Assembly: GCF_043641665.1 (NCBI RefSeq) | Contig: NC_092203.1 | Coordinates: forward strand, 124,001 to 188,000 | Length of the DNA: 64,000 bases | Source: Enoplosus armatus | Taxonomy: Eukaryota > Chordata > Actinopteri > Centrarchiformes > Enoplosidae | Direction: 5' to 3' | Shown here: positions 46,204 through 57,670 of the stretch, one piece after another | How the letters are laid out: each line of letters begins with the position of its first letter | How positions within the stretch are numbered: position 1 is the stretch's first letter | Translations under genes and position numbers: made by a program | The notes under the pieces: generated by a model | What the model saw: the letters and a program-made list of their open reading frames with translations, nothing else | The model's database searches: none | Told to the model about the DNA's origin: nothing

Positions 46204-46211
46204 CTTTAGAT

Positions 46212-46648
46212 AAACTAAAGGATGAAAAGGGAAGTATTGTCCTGGTGTTTTAGTTCATATAGAGAGACGGAGGTGAGGGTGAGGGGTCCTTTGCTTAAGT
46301 TAAGTGAACCATTAAAACACAATTGGATAAGATGTAAAATGCATCATCACAAAGCTGAACACAGGCCTATTTTTCTTAGGTCATGAAAAGTTGTCAATTG
46401 GAGATACAGGTTTTTGTTTGGACAGAGATGTCATTAAAAACAGACGTTTGGCATTGTTCAACATGCAAACATCAATGGGTTCAAAAAGGTGAAAAAAATC
46501 TTCTAATAGTTTAAGCTTTGCCGTGAAGGAAGGGGGACGGCAGCTGCTGCTGAATGAAACATACTGAAAGGAATCCTTAGTCATGAATCTATAAAGATAT
46601 AAGTTTGCTACACTGGCTCTGATGTTCTGACCAGCCTTCAGTAAATAA
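46212..46648. other. No gene seen
   Basis: No recognised feature. Confidence 0.4.
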
Positions 46649-46918
46649 TTGGTAAATGGTAAATGATCTCACTTATATAGCGCTTTCCAATCTTCACAGT
46701 TCCCAAAGCACTTTACAGTTAAGTCTCATTCACCCATTCACACACCGATGGCGACCAAGTGGCCATGCAAGGTGCTGGTCTCCATCGGGAGCAACTTTCA
46801 GTGTCTTGCTCAAGGACACTTCGACATGACGGGGGCAGCCGGGGATCAATCCCCCAACCCGCTCTAAGCAGCTTTACCTCCCGTGCAACAGTACTAACCA
46901 CTGCGCCACCATGCCGCC
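46649..46918 (-). mobile_element. tRNA-derived SINE, copy 5 (best copy)
   Basis: The most complete copy of the family. On the minus strand it reads GGCGGCATGGTGGCGCAGTG (start and box A), then a box B form TTGATCCCCGG, then TGTCCTTGAGCAAGACACTG. Next come GGAGACCAGCACCTTGCATG and GTGAATGAGACTTAACTGTA, and it ends GCGCTATATAAGTGAGATCA with CATTTAC tail units. Confidence 0.85.
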
Positions 46919-48012
46919 CAAAAACACTCTTTCATGTAAAAACCATATTTAGTTGAATATGCTATAGGAACTGGTCCCTGTCAACATTGCTTCAGTCTCA
47001 AGCCTCAAACCATTTGTTTTATTTCCGAAGTTTAATAAGGCCCTTGTAGCATGAACGAACAGATAAATAACGTTACCTCTGTCCAACAAAATCCCCTTAA
47101 ATATCTAGTTCTGGCGTTTGCCAAGAACACACTCCAGCCCAAATTTAACTCCTAGAATTTTGCGAAAAACTGTCCTAGAAAAAGTGTCAGCAAAAAAAGA
47201 CAGAAAAAAGGAAGGAAAGAAAGAGCACTGATAAAGCAAGACTGGTCTCCTCCTTCCATCCATCCATACTTCCCTTCCACGCCATGCATCAATGGTTGTA
47301 ATGTGTATGTATGTGTGTGTGACAGTCTCCATTGATCCCCTGTCATCCTGATCACATTACAACCCCCCTCCGATTAGATCTACATTTTTAATTTTCCTCC
47401 ATGGATGACAAAAATGACGTGAGCGCAGGATGGAGCGATGAAGGAATGAGAGGAGAATTCTCAATGTGGATGAATATAGAGACTGGGAGGGGTCAGCGGG
47501 GGTCAGCTGGGGGATGGGTGAACAGAGGGATGGCAATATGGAAAGCCAGCATAACTTAACATTGGCTGACGTTAAAGCCCCACACTGATTACTTACATAT
47601 TATAACTACAATCCATGCGTACTATACGCCATATACTTTACTGCCCACTATTTTCCAAAGCAAACAATATGTATAGACTGATGTCCTCCCCTGCAGACAG
47701 TTTGCTTTGAAAACCAACTTGCTTATAGGTAATCCATTACATTTAATGGTGTAATGGTTTAATTGTGTGTATTTATTTTTAAGTTATATTATCATTATGT
47801 GAAAAAATATTTTCAAGCATGCTTCAACCCCTATAATTGCACCACATTCATATCTACAATTTTCTACCCAGTGAGCAAACATGAGCATTACCTAAACTCA
47901 ACACTTCATACTTTTCTACCGTTTATCTACAGCTGCTGTAAAATGGAGGATAACAGTTAGCAATATGACACAGTTAACATGGCAAGTTTTGCTAACTAAT
48001 ATCTTAAAGGTT
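46919..48012. other. No gene seen
   Basis: No domain recognised. Slightly purine-rich at about 47195-47225. Confidence 0.4.
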
Positions 48013-48432
48013 GTTATATATGCTTCCTTTAGGAGATATTATTAGAAAACACTCCATACATTTCCATTGTTATGCGGACGATACCCAGTTATATCTATCA
48101 AGCCGGAAGAACCTCATCAGTTAGCTAAGCTCCAAGCATGCCTTAAAGACATAAAGACTTGGATGACCTGCAATCATCTGATGTTGAACTCGGACAAGAC
48201 AGAAGTTATTGTTCATGGCCCTGAACACCTCAGAAACACAGTATCTAAGGATATTCTTACTCTAGATGGCATTGGCCTGGCCTCCAGCACCACCGTGAGG
48301 AATCTCGGAGTTGTCTTTGATCAGGACATGTCCTTTAACTCTCACGTAAAACTTGAAGGACTGCCTTTTTTCACCTCCGTAACATTGCAAAAATCAGGAA
48401 GATCTTGTCTCAAACAGATGCAGAAGAATTAG
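48013..48432 (+). pseudogene. L2 reverse transcriptase fragment (YADD present)
   Basis: In the frame opening the copy, [16 protein letters not shown] keeps both catalytic aspartates. A one-base change then shifts to the frame reading [60 protein letters not shown] and DQDMSFNSH. A further slip loses the frame near 48360, and the open frame ends at 48432. Everything before the catalytic box and all of the C-terminus is missing. Confidence 0.85.
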
Positions 48433-48746
48433 TCCATGCAATTGTCACATCTAGGCTGGATTCTTGTCTCACAGGTTCTTGTGGATCGTGGTCCTGGTAT
48501 GCCTGGCTGCTGCTGCCATGGGCCTGCTTGAGTCTGATCTCTACAGTTATTATTTTTAGTCGTAGTTCTGTCACTATTAAAGCTGTTACTGCTACTATTA
48601 ATCATATCTCAGTTATTATTATAGCTGTAACTACTATTATCAGTCATATTTCCATTATTATTATAATTATAGCTGCTAGTGCTGCCATACATCTCTGCCT
48701 GTCTGCCTGTCTGTCTGTCTGTACGTCTGTCTGTCTCTCCCCCTCC

Positions 48747-48784
<38 letters not shown>

Positions 48785-49026
48785 CAACCAGTCAAAGCAG
48801 ATGACCGCCCACCTAGAGTCTGGTTCTGCTCGAGGTTTCTGCCTCTTGAAAGGAAATTTTTCCTTGCCACAGTCGCAAAAGTGCTTGCTCATGGTGGGAA
48901 CTGTTGGGTCTCTGTAATAATATTATAGAGAGTCGGTCTAGACCTGCTGTATTTGTAAAGTGTCATGAGATGACTTTTTGTTGTGATTTGGCGCTATATA
49001 AATAAAATTGAATTGAACTGAATTGA
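48013..49026 (+). mobile_element. L2 LINE, 5'-truncated copy with internal deletion
   Basis: Plus-strand member of the family at 3641-6166. It starts inside the RT just before the YADD box, runs to about 48470, then jumps to the 3' UTR (CTTGTCTCACAGGTTCTTGT). Compared with the longer copy, about 620 bp covering the C-terminal domain are missing. The 3' UTR includes CTGT and (CT)n repeats (48700-48780) and the conserved block, and it ends in TTGAA-type tail units. Confidence 0.88.
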
Positions 49027-49676
49027 GTTTATTGGCTCAGACGGGATAATCAGACTGAAGCTGATGTTGCTCTCTTCATTTCTGTCACTGCTGGTGAAGA
49101 GGCATATCATTCAGATAGCCAAACAGTAAAATCCGATCCTGTATCTTTTCTGTGGATGCCATGGTCACACAGCAAGCCGCAATGACAAGTTAAAAAGGCT
49201 GAACCATCATCAACTCAGAGGGCAGCAACATCAGCAACATGGCTCTCATCGTGTTTACATTCAAAACAGTGAAGGCAGCAGCCATTTTCTGTCTGAAATG
49301 ACCGTCAGAGTACAAAGATGATAGGTGAGATTATGTCAGCACTTAGACTCTGGGCCAAAAAAACTTTCAGGTTTGTCCATTTTTCCATTTATTTGAGAAA
49401 CCACTTCTGTTTGTGGTGAGTAGTAATAGTAGTAGATTTTTTTGATTATCAAATGATTTTATTTTATTTCATGTAGCATGCTAGCTTTCCAGAGATGCTA
49501 GAAGTCCTCTAACTAGATGACAAAACAAGTCATTGTTCACTCACGGGAGGTGTCACCCAGAGGAAGTGACAAAGGGACACACAGAAAAGGTGGAAGTCCA
49601 CTCAGATCTTAGAATTTTTGGTCATTTGTTGACAACAAAAAACTTTGTGTGAGCACCTCTTTGCAAGTTGGGTCAG
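49027..49676. other. No gene seen
   Basis: No recognised feature. Confidence 0.4.
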
Positions 49677-50150
49677 GGCAAGGCAAGTTTATTTGTATAG
49701 CAGTTTTCAACAAGGCAAAGTGCTTTACATTAGACATAAAGGGCATTAGGACGTGATACACAAGAAGACACATGAATAGAATTTTAAAAGAATGAAATAA
49801 AATTTCATAAAATAAAAAAGATAAGTACGATAGAATAAAAATAAACAGAATAATAAAAACTCACTGCAGTGTGAGAGAATGAATGGCCACAAATAGAATT
49901 GAATAAAATGAAGTAGCATACTTCATTTTTAATTTTAAAGAAGTGAGTTGAAACAGACCAAGATTTCTGGGACCTTCTTTCATATATGTGCAGAGACTGA
50001 ATGCTGCATCTGCGCACTCAGTTTGGACCCAGGGGACAGTAAGCAGATAACGCAGCAGCAGTTCAGAAATGTATTTTTGCCCTGAGGTCAGAGAGAAACC
50101 TGACAGTTGTTCCACATGTTCTCCTTTTCAGAATGGATTTAGAATCTTGT
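49677..50150 (-). mobile_element. 3' end of another LINE family
   Basis: At its low-coordinate end it has GGCAAGGCAAGTTTATTTGT and CAAAGTGCTTTACATTAGAC, the reverse of a fish LINE 3' end with GCCTT tail repeats. Further in, the minus strand reads LLRYLLTVPWVQTECADAAF and SLC, matching the end of an L2-group ORF2 (typically TVP-R-x-x-TECADAAFSVCAP). The coding part is short and degenerate. Confidence 0.6.
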
Positions 50151-50216
50151 TCTTCAAGAGAAAACAAAACACATTTAGCATTTTATTACAACATTATCAT
50201 CAGCTTTGTTAATTCC

Positions 50217-50308
50217 AGTTGTATATCATCTTGATTTGACAACTTACAAGCCAGCAATTACACTGAACAGAAAGCTTATAAGTTGTCAAATCAAGATGAT
50301 ATAAAACT
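50217..50308. repeat. Long hairpin (35-bp arms)
   Basis: The left arm 50217-50251 and right arm 50274-50308 are reverse complements except at two positions, around a 22-nt loop. Core words are ATCATCTTGATTTGACAACT and its complement AGTTGTCAAATCAAGATGAT. One mismatch (C versus A as read on plus) becomes a G-U pair in a minus-strand RNA, leaving one true mismatch. It could be a microRNA-like precursor or a palindromic transposon relic. Confidence 0.85.
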
Positions 50309-51770
50309 CATTGCAGCCCATAAAATCACATCCATAAACTATGAATAAAATATAGCACCATGGCAAAACATACTGAAAAGCACTTTGCATAAGAGCATAT
50401 GGATGACACTTCTCTTCCCCTGTGTTTATATAGAAACAGTTCAGAGTGACGCAGGAGCCGGTGTTGGTTTTAATAGCAGAACTCAGTCAGACAGATGGCA
50501 GTGGGCTGACCTGCAGAGGACACATCTACAGTACATCATCTCTCTGGGGTAAACATACCTCACTTTAACATTATTAATAATCATATTTATTATCATTACA
50601 GTCTGTGGCCACTCCAACTCCTAACACACACACACATGCTGCATCAATACACACAAGCACATACAAGTAGAGGCAGCAGACACAGTAAGTGATATAGATT
50701 ACAACACTCGTCACTCCCTGCAGAATATGAGTCACGACCTTGGACCAAATGTCATTAAGGAGCTGAATGTCTCTCCATCTTTTGTCTTACATTTTCTTGA
50801 TTTTTTCGTCTTTGCTCCTTTTCTGCACCTCATGCCTTTGTGTACTTCTTTAGGTGTTCTAAATCTGTGTTCATTAAAGAGATGATGCCTTGAATGTAAA
50901 GGTAATGAAAATAATGTTATTTAAACATTGTTGTAAAATGTTATAGAGTAAAACTGAACACCAAAATTCATAATATACATAAATTCAATTAATGAAAGCA
51001 ACGCAACAATCTGAAAACCTGGTACATGGCAGATAAAAAACTGCCTGTTGTTTTCAGTCCGTTCTTTGGAAAAGCCAAGGAATCTGTTGTTATTTACTTG
51101 GAGATGTAAGGCATCATCAGTATGTTAACATTATAGGAACTATCCAAATTCACTTCTGTGTTCATAGTTAAAGGTGCTGTTGTACTGGACCAGTGTTGTG
51201 CAAGTTCACACTTCACAAGAGCTAGCTCAAAGTTCAGTTTGCACAGAGTTCCCCTTAATTTCTTCCACAATCAAACAATGTGAGTATATGTTTTACCACT
51301 TTGTCTGTACCTGCCTTCTTGAAGGCACACGCCTGGGCAGCTGCAAACCAGTAATCAATCTGATGAACAATGGCTTTTCAACCTTGCTCAAAGGCTGCAG
51401 ATCTCCTGCAATGTAGGTTAGTACAAGTCTGTCTACTTGTTGTTGGGAAACAAAGGTACCGGTCCTATACAAAATACTGTGAGTTTGACTTGTGTGGAGG
51501 AACTTTGTGGCTGTTGGCTCAAGGTCTTACCCTCCTTATGATGATGTTCACAATCACGTTCACATTAATTTGTTACAAAGTGATACGCTCACCAAAAATT
51601 ATATTTAGAGGTCTTTCTCATTTTGTGTCCTTCCCAATTACAAACATGAATATTAAAACCCCTGTCAATATAATGCAGTCAAGTACAACTGCACCACTAA
51701 CTCAATGCTAAAACATATGTGTCAGCACAAACTGAACAAGCATCATAAACAGCTATGGCAGAACAGTTGT
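50309..51770. other. No gene seen
   Basis: No domain recognised; short AC runs near 50628. Confidence 0.4.
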
Positions 51771-51980
51771 GGCATGGTGGCGCAGTGGTTAGCACCTCCC
51801 AGGTGAGGTAGAGCAGGGTAGAGCAGGTTGGGGGTTCCCCCCGTCATGTCGAAGTGTCCTTGAGCAAGCCACTGAACCCTAAGCTGCTCCTGATGGAGAC
51901 CAGCACCTTGCATGGCAGCTTGGGCCATATCATATTCACACATATATAGTGAGTGAATGAGACTTAACTGTAAAGCAATC
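51771..51980 (+). mobile_element. tRNA-derived SINE, copy 6
   Basis: The only plus-strand copy. It reads GGCATGGTGGCGCAGTGGTT (box A), then a rearranged box B region with a duplicated GTAGAGCAGG, GTCATGTCGAAGTGTCCTTG and CCAGCACCTTGCATGGCAGC. It stops after GACTTAACTGTAAAGC, so the last 50 bp and tail are missing. Confidence 0.8.
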
Positions 51981-51994
51981 AATTCCCAGCATGT

Positions 51995-52206
51995 ATCTCT
52001 CTCTCTCTGTGTGCGTGTGTGTGAGAGAGAGAGAGAGTGTGTGTGTGTGTGCATGTATCAACAATAGAGCAGAAACATCATCTTCAAAGTTTGGGAGATA
52101 GCGGTTCATAACTACACGTCTTCTTTTGCAGTTTGTTGGACAATTAAGAGCTTGTAGTGTTGATGTTATGCCCCCCCCCCCTCTCCCCCCATATACACAC
52201 ACACAT
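51995..52206. repeat. CT, GA/GT, poly-C and AC simple repeats
   Basis: A CT run at 51995-52008, GA then GT at 52021-52051, poly-C at about 52171-52189, and AC at 52194-52206. Confidence 0.9.
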
Positions 52207-52819
52207 GCACTACTAATCACTTGCATTATCAGTTAACCAAAGGTTGCTCTGATAGTTCTTTCTGCATGACTGTATATTTATTTTCATGTAATAACAACCA
52301 TGACTTATGAATACCTTTCTTGTTGAAAACTGTATAGAAGGTGCAAGTGAAAGAGATGATAAACAGTGAGGATGATAATTCATTTCATTTGTTGAATGAA
52401 TACATTTCTGAAAACTCACAAAGACAATGCCGTCAGATAGGATCAACCCTCACATGAACATGATCATCTCCCTTCAAAGTGACTTCATGGTACAACAATA
52501 AAATATCCCTTTTTAAGAAAAATAATATATTATATGGTCACAGTCTTTCATTAGAACCCTTTAACTACGTTCATATTTACGTTTCTATCCTAACATGCCT
52601 ATATCAGACACTTCAGTATGTCATCTAGACCTAGCTTTTTACAACTTCACTCCACTTTATTTTATTTCACTTCACTTTATTGACACTTCAAGGTATAATG
52701 ACTTTGTAGCAGCCATTGAAAATGCAACCAAAGACATGTGTATATACATAAATACATAAACGAAATAAAAACGAGCACTTTACCTCATGCAAACCAAATA
52801 AAATGAAATAACTTTTCTT
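52207..52819. other. No gene; weak LINE-tail resemblance
   Basis: At 52645-52690 TTTATTTCACTTCACTTTAT repeats resemble a reversed LINE tail, but no body was recognised. Confidence 0.3.
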
Positions 52820-53170
52820 TTCTTACCATCTCTACCTCTTTGTCCCCTCCCCTGTTCTCTGTCCTCTCCCTCCCCACAGATAATCTCTTGCTCTTCTTCT
52901 CTCCCTCCTCTCCCTCTGTCTTTCTCCTCTTCCTTATTTCTCCATCTGTCTCATCCTGGCAAGGCCATTAACTCATAAATCCAATACAGGCCACCTCAAC
53001 ACTATCTGTCTTCTGCCGATGGAGAGCAGGATGGGATGGAGGGAGCAGAGAGGAGAATCAATGGCTCCCCTGACTGTCAGTCCGCTCACTCGTTTTCACA
53101 TCCATCTACCCATCGCCTCCTCCTTCACCTCCTCTTCTCCCCTCCCTCTCTCATTTTGCTTGTTTTGTTC
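52820..53170 (+). repeat. Pyrimidine-rich patch
   Basis: CT-rich on the plus strand at 52820-52950 and 53095-53160, interrupted by ordinary sequence. No gene recognised. Confidence 0.6.
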
Positions 53171-53404
53171 CAAACCCAGAGGAGTGTTCACCAAGGGGCC
53201 AAATGCTGACACAGCTTCTCCTCACACACTCACAAATATTGTCAGTATGACTCAGCGCTCCTAGACACAATCACTAAGAAGGACTCAGGAAAATGACAAA
53301 ATATTATTTCAACCAGGCGACCATCCACGTTGTGACAAATTTCAAATACACAACGTGGCAGAAGTACTAGTTATAGTATATTTACTGTAACTCATGTTCT
53401 TTTC
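53171..53404. other. No gene seen
   Basis: No recognised feature. Confidence 0.4.
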
Positions 53405-53720
53405 AATTATGAATTTAGATGGATTGGCACAAAATCTTTTACAGCCATTCATGGTCCCTAGAGGATGAGTCGTACTGACTTGGGTGGTCTCCTGGCATTT
53501 CCTGCAGCGCCTCCATGAGGTTCACATTTGTGATTTTGACTGAAGTATCTCAACAACTATTGGATAGACTGCCATGGACTTTGGTTCAGACATTCAAGGT
53601 TCCTGCTTAACAACAGTATGTTAGCATTGTCATAGTGAGCATGACAGCTTTTAGCTCAAAGCATCGCTGTGCCTAAGCACAGTCTTAGAGAGCTTCTAGC
53701 ATGGCTGCAGCCTCTTGGAT
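53405..53720 (+). repeat. Dispersed repeat C, copy 2
   Basis: It shares phrases with 24755-25199: GGATTGGCACAAAATCTTTT, TCATGGTCCCTAGAGGATGA, TATCTCAACAACTATTGGAT and an ending close to GAGCTTCTAGCATGGCTGC. Same orientation as copy 1. Confidence 0.62.
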
Positions 53721-54338
53721 CTTGGAATTGGATTTGTACTTCTGCTTTGTACCTAGGGCGGTTACTGTCTGGACTGGTACTGTGTAGTCTCCGTAGGCTA
53801 CACCGTAGCTGACTTACAGCTCCTACAATATGTGACAACATGTCAGGGCTATGGCGGCAACAGAGATACCTTGTGGAGATAACAAGGCCAGTAAGTGATC
53901 AGCTTTGGCTGCTTGTGTTTTATCCTACAATATTCTGATGCCTGTAGAGACTGTTGAGAGCGAAAACAACATGAAACAAGTTGAAAAAGGCCTCAGTAAT
54001 CTCTATTCAGTCACACACCCCTCGCAAAGCCATCACCAAACTTCCCTCCGCTTGATCTCTGCTCTCTACAGTGAATGAAACAACGTCAATGCGGCGAATG
54101 CACACAATAGTCTCACATTCAGTTATGAAATGAGGTGAACCTTCCCACCATTACTTGGATCACATGAATGAAGCAATGTAAACCCAAACACCCAATAGCG
54201 TCTCTTTGGATTAGAGGGGTGCAGTCATAATCATGTTCATTTTTTTTCTTTATTTCTTTTACAGCTTCCTTCCCTCTATACATACAAACACGCACATACA
54301 CAAGCGCACACGCACCCACAGGTGCTGTTTTTCAAATT
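53721..54338. other. No gene seen
   Basis: No recognised feature; short AC-rich stretch near 54280-54320. Confidence 0.4.
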
Positions 54339-54466
54339 AAAGGCTACTCTTCACCTTCCATGAATCGAAATGCTTGTATCTAACAAAATGCAACACAGCC
54401 ATCAGTCATAACATCAGTCATATTGTGCTGCAATCTATAATTTTAATTAGTGGGCATGCACAGCCA

Positions 54467-54540
<74 letters not shown>

Positions 54541-54565
54541 CACAAACTGTCATAGTACTGTAATA
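54339..54565 (+). repeat. Local duplication, copy 1
   Basis: It begins AAAGGCTACTCTTCACCTTC and continues AAATGCTTGTATCTAACAAA, CATAACATCAGTCATATTGT and TCTATAATTTTAATTAGTG, then (CT)n (54470-54505) and (AC)n (54505-54536). The same order of phrases returns at 56985-57210. A 17-nt piece (CTACTCTTCACCTTCCA) also appears inverted at about 54939-54955. Confidence 0.8.
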
Positions 54566-54849
54566 CTCCACACCAACACAATGGAGGTTAGTTTGTGGTG
54601 CTCACAGCATTAAAAACATCTCATTCCAATAAATGTCTCAGTATAATCTGCAGTCCTGAATGTGTACAATTTACAATTTTTTCAAGTTCAGCAGGTTGAA
54701 ACTTTTCTTTCCAGACACACGCCCACTTCAGGTAAGCCTTTCCTACTGGGGAAATGTATTTCCATCACTTCAAACGTATGTAAAATTTTAATACGTCGCT
54801 CTCATTTCGCAAAATTAGTGTTAAGATAGATATTAGAGTGTTTACAATG

Positions 54850-55095
54850 AAGTACCCTAAAAAGATAATTGTACTATTGTGTGTGAGTGTGTGTGTTTTC
54901 CAGCTTAATTTGACTGATGTTTTGCTTCAAAGAGAGATGGAAGGTGAAGAGTAGTGTATTTGGTGTGTGTGTGTGTGTGTGTGTGGACTTCAAATATCTG
55001 GATATAGACGAGGAGTGCTATTCCCAGATATTGTGAGCAGGCACAAAGAAATATTGTATACACACAGAGAGGATGGCCAGCAGTGTGCGGCTTTG

Positions 55096-55138
<43 letters not shown>
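54850..55138. repeat. GT and AC microsatellites
   Basis: GT at about 54879-54895 and 54964-54985, AC at about 55097-55138. They flank the inverted 17-nt piece shared with the local duplication. Confidence 0.92.
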
Positions 55139-55140
<2 letters not shown>

Positions 55141-55639
55141 GTGGTTAGAGTGTTTCAGCCCCCAGTGAACCACACTGGCCTCTGGTGAGCCACAGAATCC
55201 ATGAGGTATAGAGTGACAAGCTCTCTCTTTCTCTTTCTCTCTCTGTCTCTCTCTCTCTCCTTATAGTCACATAGACACATAGTGTCTCGTTTTTTCTCTC
55301 TTATAAACTAACGTGCAGACCTACAAGTTGTAAATGTGTTTTCCTCAGACACACACTTTCAAACACGTAGCCTGACACGCATTAGGTCATTCTGCTGACA
55401 TCTTTCTTATTAGCTGTTTTCTTTGTCTCTTTCTTATTGGAGGACTCCATTTTCTTTAACCAATCACTGAGTACATTTACATTCACTGTAGTAACCTGGT
55501 TATTATAAAATGTGCAACAGGTCTATGACCAGATTATTCCCCTACTCCCAACCTTATTGAGCAACCATGGCCTTACTTCTTTCTGAGCATTTGGAGTACA
55601 ATGTGTGTCATTTTTTACAAATAGTCAAAAGTCTTCATG
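55139..55639. other. CT-rich patch, no gene
   Basis: CT-rich at 55220-55260. Nothing else recognised. Confidence 0.45.
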
Positions 55640-56330
55640 GGCCACTGGAGAACCAAACCACTGTGCAACATTGATAAAAGAAAGACACATGAGAAGACAC
55701 AGACATGATCCAAGTACACCCGAATCAAAAATGTGGTGGTTCTTAAAACCCAAGAGGCATGTACAACGGGTTCCATACCGACCCCATTATTTTTCACAAC
55801 TGATTTCTAAACAGGGTCATAATCCCAGAATCCTCTTTAAAACCATAAACTCTGTGACTGGTTCCACGCTCATCCAGCCAGTTGACTCCTCCCCAGTCAA
55901 CAGTGAAGATGCAACACATTAGCACAGACTTCAGAGGACTTGATGTTGACCCATCTCCAACATGCACCCACTTCAGTAAAGTCTCTCTGTCAGCCCTCGA
56001 ACGCTCTGTTGCACTTTCAAACCTGGTTTTTAAAAGTTTTATTCAAGACTGTTGGTTCAGATATTTACCCCTCCAGTTTTAAACATGCCACTTGGTTATC
56101 CCTCTTAAAAAAGCCGTCTCTGGATCCCTCTGCTTTATGCATGCCCTTTATCATGTGTAGACATAATATTGATTTTTATTGCTACGTGGAGCAACTATAT
56201 GCCCCGTTAAAGCCTGGTACCACCGATCTATCCTTGCAGTTCAGCTGTGGAACTCCCTGCCTGATGATCTCAGGCAGAAATCTCACTTTAAGTGCTAATA
56301 TGTAAAGCAGTTAGTAACTTTGTTTTGAAA
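55640..56330 (+). pseudogene. L2-group LINE with RT core deleted
   Basis: Plus-strand pieces occur in ORF2 order. YFSQLISKQGHNPRILFKTI and NSVTG are from the linker before RT. VSLSALERSV and LFKTVGSDI, then FKHATWLSLLKKPSLDPSAL, are the RT start. The sequence then jumps to IDFYCYVEQLYAPLKPGTTD, where CYADDTQLY is reduced to CYVEQLY by a small deletion. It jumps again to VQLWNSLPDDLRQ, the W-N-x-L-P box of the C-terminus. Two large deletions and frame changes make it inert. The family differs from the L2 copies at 3641 and 48013. Confidence 0.75.
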
Positions 56331-56924
56331 GTTAAAAAAGTTATTATAATTATTATTCTTAGACTGAACAAAATTTGCACCCACTCTGACCCAAGTCCCA
56401 TGTCTCGCTTAATGGGAACCAGGGGCGTTTATAGAATTTGAGAAAATTGGGGGCTTAGACCAAACCTCTGTAGGCATTACAGCATGCATGTATTTTCAGA
56501 TACAGTTCACGCACTGTAGTGGGTGCATTGTTCACCTCTCATCATAACAGGCGATTTCAACCAATATTGAAAAGTTCCTACATAGGCTAACTCCTTACCC
56601 TTCGATCACTTTTGGAGTGTTTCTTTTTTCACCTGCGCTCTGCCATTTCGCCTCTACTCTTCCCGCTGAGTCACTCAGCGCTGGCCTTCATTTTCTAGAT
56701 TCCAAATACATTGGTTTAGGTAATCTGGATTAACTGTCTCCTTTGAAGAGTACAGTGTTGTCATCATTGATGGAAATGATAGACAAAACTACTACTTAAA
56801 TTTTGCTATTAAAAAGTGAGACAAACAGCAGGTGGATTAGGACCAGAGATTCTAGCTAGCATAATCCACTAACAAATGTTAGGTGGCCAGCATTACCCTG
56901 TGTCTGAACATTTTGAGATGTTTT

Positions 56925-56929
<5 letters not shown>
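56331..56929. other. No gene seen
   Basis: May contain the 3' UTR of the preceding LINE; nothing else recognised. Confidence 0.35.
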
Positions 56930-56973
<44 letters not shown>

Positions 56974-57157
56974 GCATGTTCTCTAAAGGCTACTCTTCAC
57001 CTTCCATCAATCCAAATGCTTTTATCTAACAGAATGCAGCACAGCCATAACATCAGTCACATTAAGCTACAACTGCACACACACACGCAACACTCACACA
57101 CACACACACACACACACACTGTATCTATAATTTTAATCAGAGTGGGCACTATCTCTC

Positions 57158-57193
<36 letters not shown>

Positions 57194-57244
57194 TGTCATA
57201 TCAAACACAGCCATGCTCTAACCCACACTCTCTCTCTTTGTCAA

Positions 57245-57277
<33 letters not shown>

Positions 57278-57445
57278 CACATACACACAGTCGGGTCATG
57301 CCCTTCTCAGGTTTCCTTTGACACATGGTAATAGATTCCGCTGTAGCTCTACGCCTCGGCTAAGTGGCCTCACCTTTCACTGAAAACAAATCACTCTCTT
57401 TCTCTCCTGCTCACTCACAAACACACACACACACACGCGCGCGCT
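56930..57445. repeat. AC microsatellite field
   Basis: AC runs at about 56928-56970, 57078-57084, 57095-57119, 57162-57191, 57244-57289 and 57417-57437, with a GCGCGC end near 57437-57444. Several sit inside duplication copy 2. Confidence 0.93.
56985..57210 (+). repeat. Local duplication, copy 2
   Basis: AAAGGCTACTCTTCACCTTC, AAATGCTTTTATCTAACAGA, CATAACATCAGTCACATTAA and TCTATAATTTTAATCAGAGT repeat the order of copy 1 at 54339, about 2.65 kb upstream. An extra AC block is inserted between the last two phrases. Confidence 0.8.
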
Positions 57446-57670
57446 TCTTTTCCACCTCCAGCTCTCTCTTTCTGCACACTCTCCTGGTCTCTTACCATTT
57501 TCTCTTTCACCCTCTCCCTCCTCATCATCCTCGTCGCTGACCTTCCTCCTCTCTCTCCCATCTCTCTCCCATGGGTGCTCTCCTTTTCCTCCCCGTCACT
57601 CAGCCCATCATCCTTTTATTTCCATCCTATCGCTCCTTTTCTATCACTCTGTTCTCTGTTTTTTTCTAAC
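57446..57670 (+). repeat. Pyrimidine-rich patch
   Basis: Plus strand CT-rich (CTCTCTCCCATCTCTCTCCC and similar). No coding feature. Confidence 0.7.

Noticed and set aside
48405..48917. A 170-codon frame beginning in the L2 RT region
   Set aside because: It crosses the internal deletion and then translates the L2 3' UTR and CT repeats.
51370..51711. A 113-codon open frame with a hydrophobic stretch
   Set aside because: No domain, no splice context and no composition shift; likely chance.
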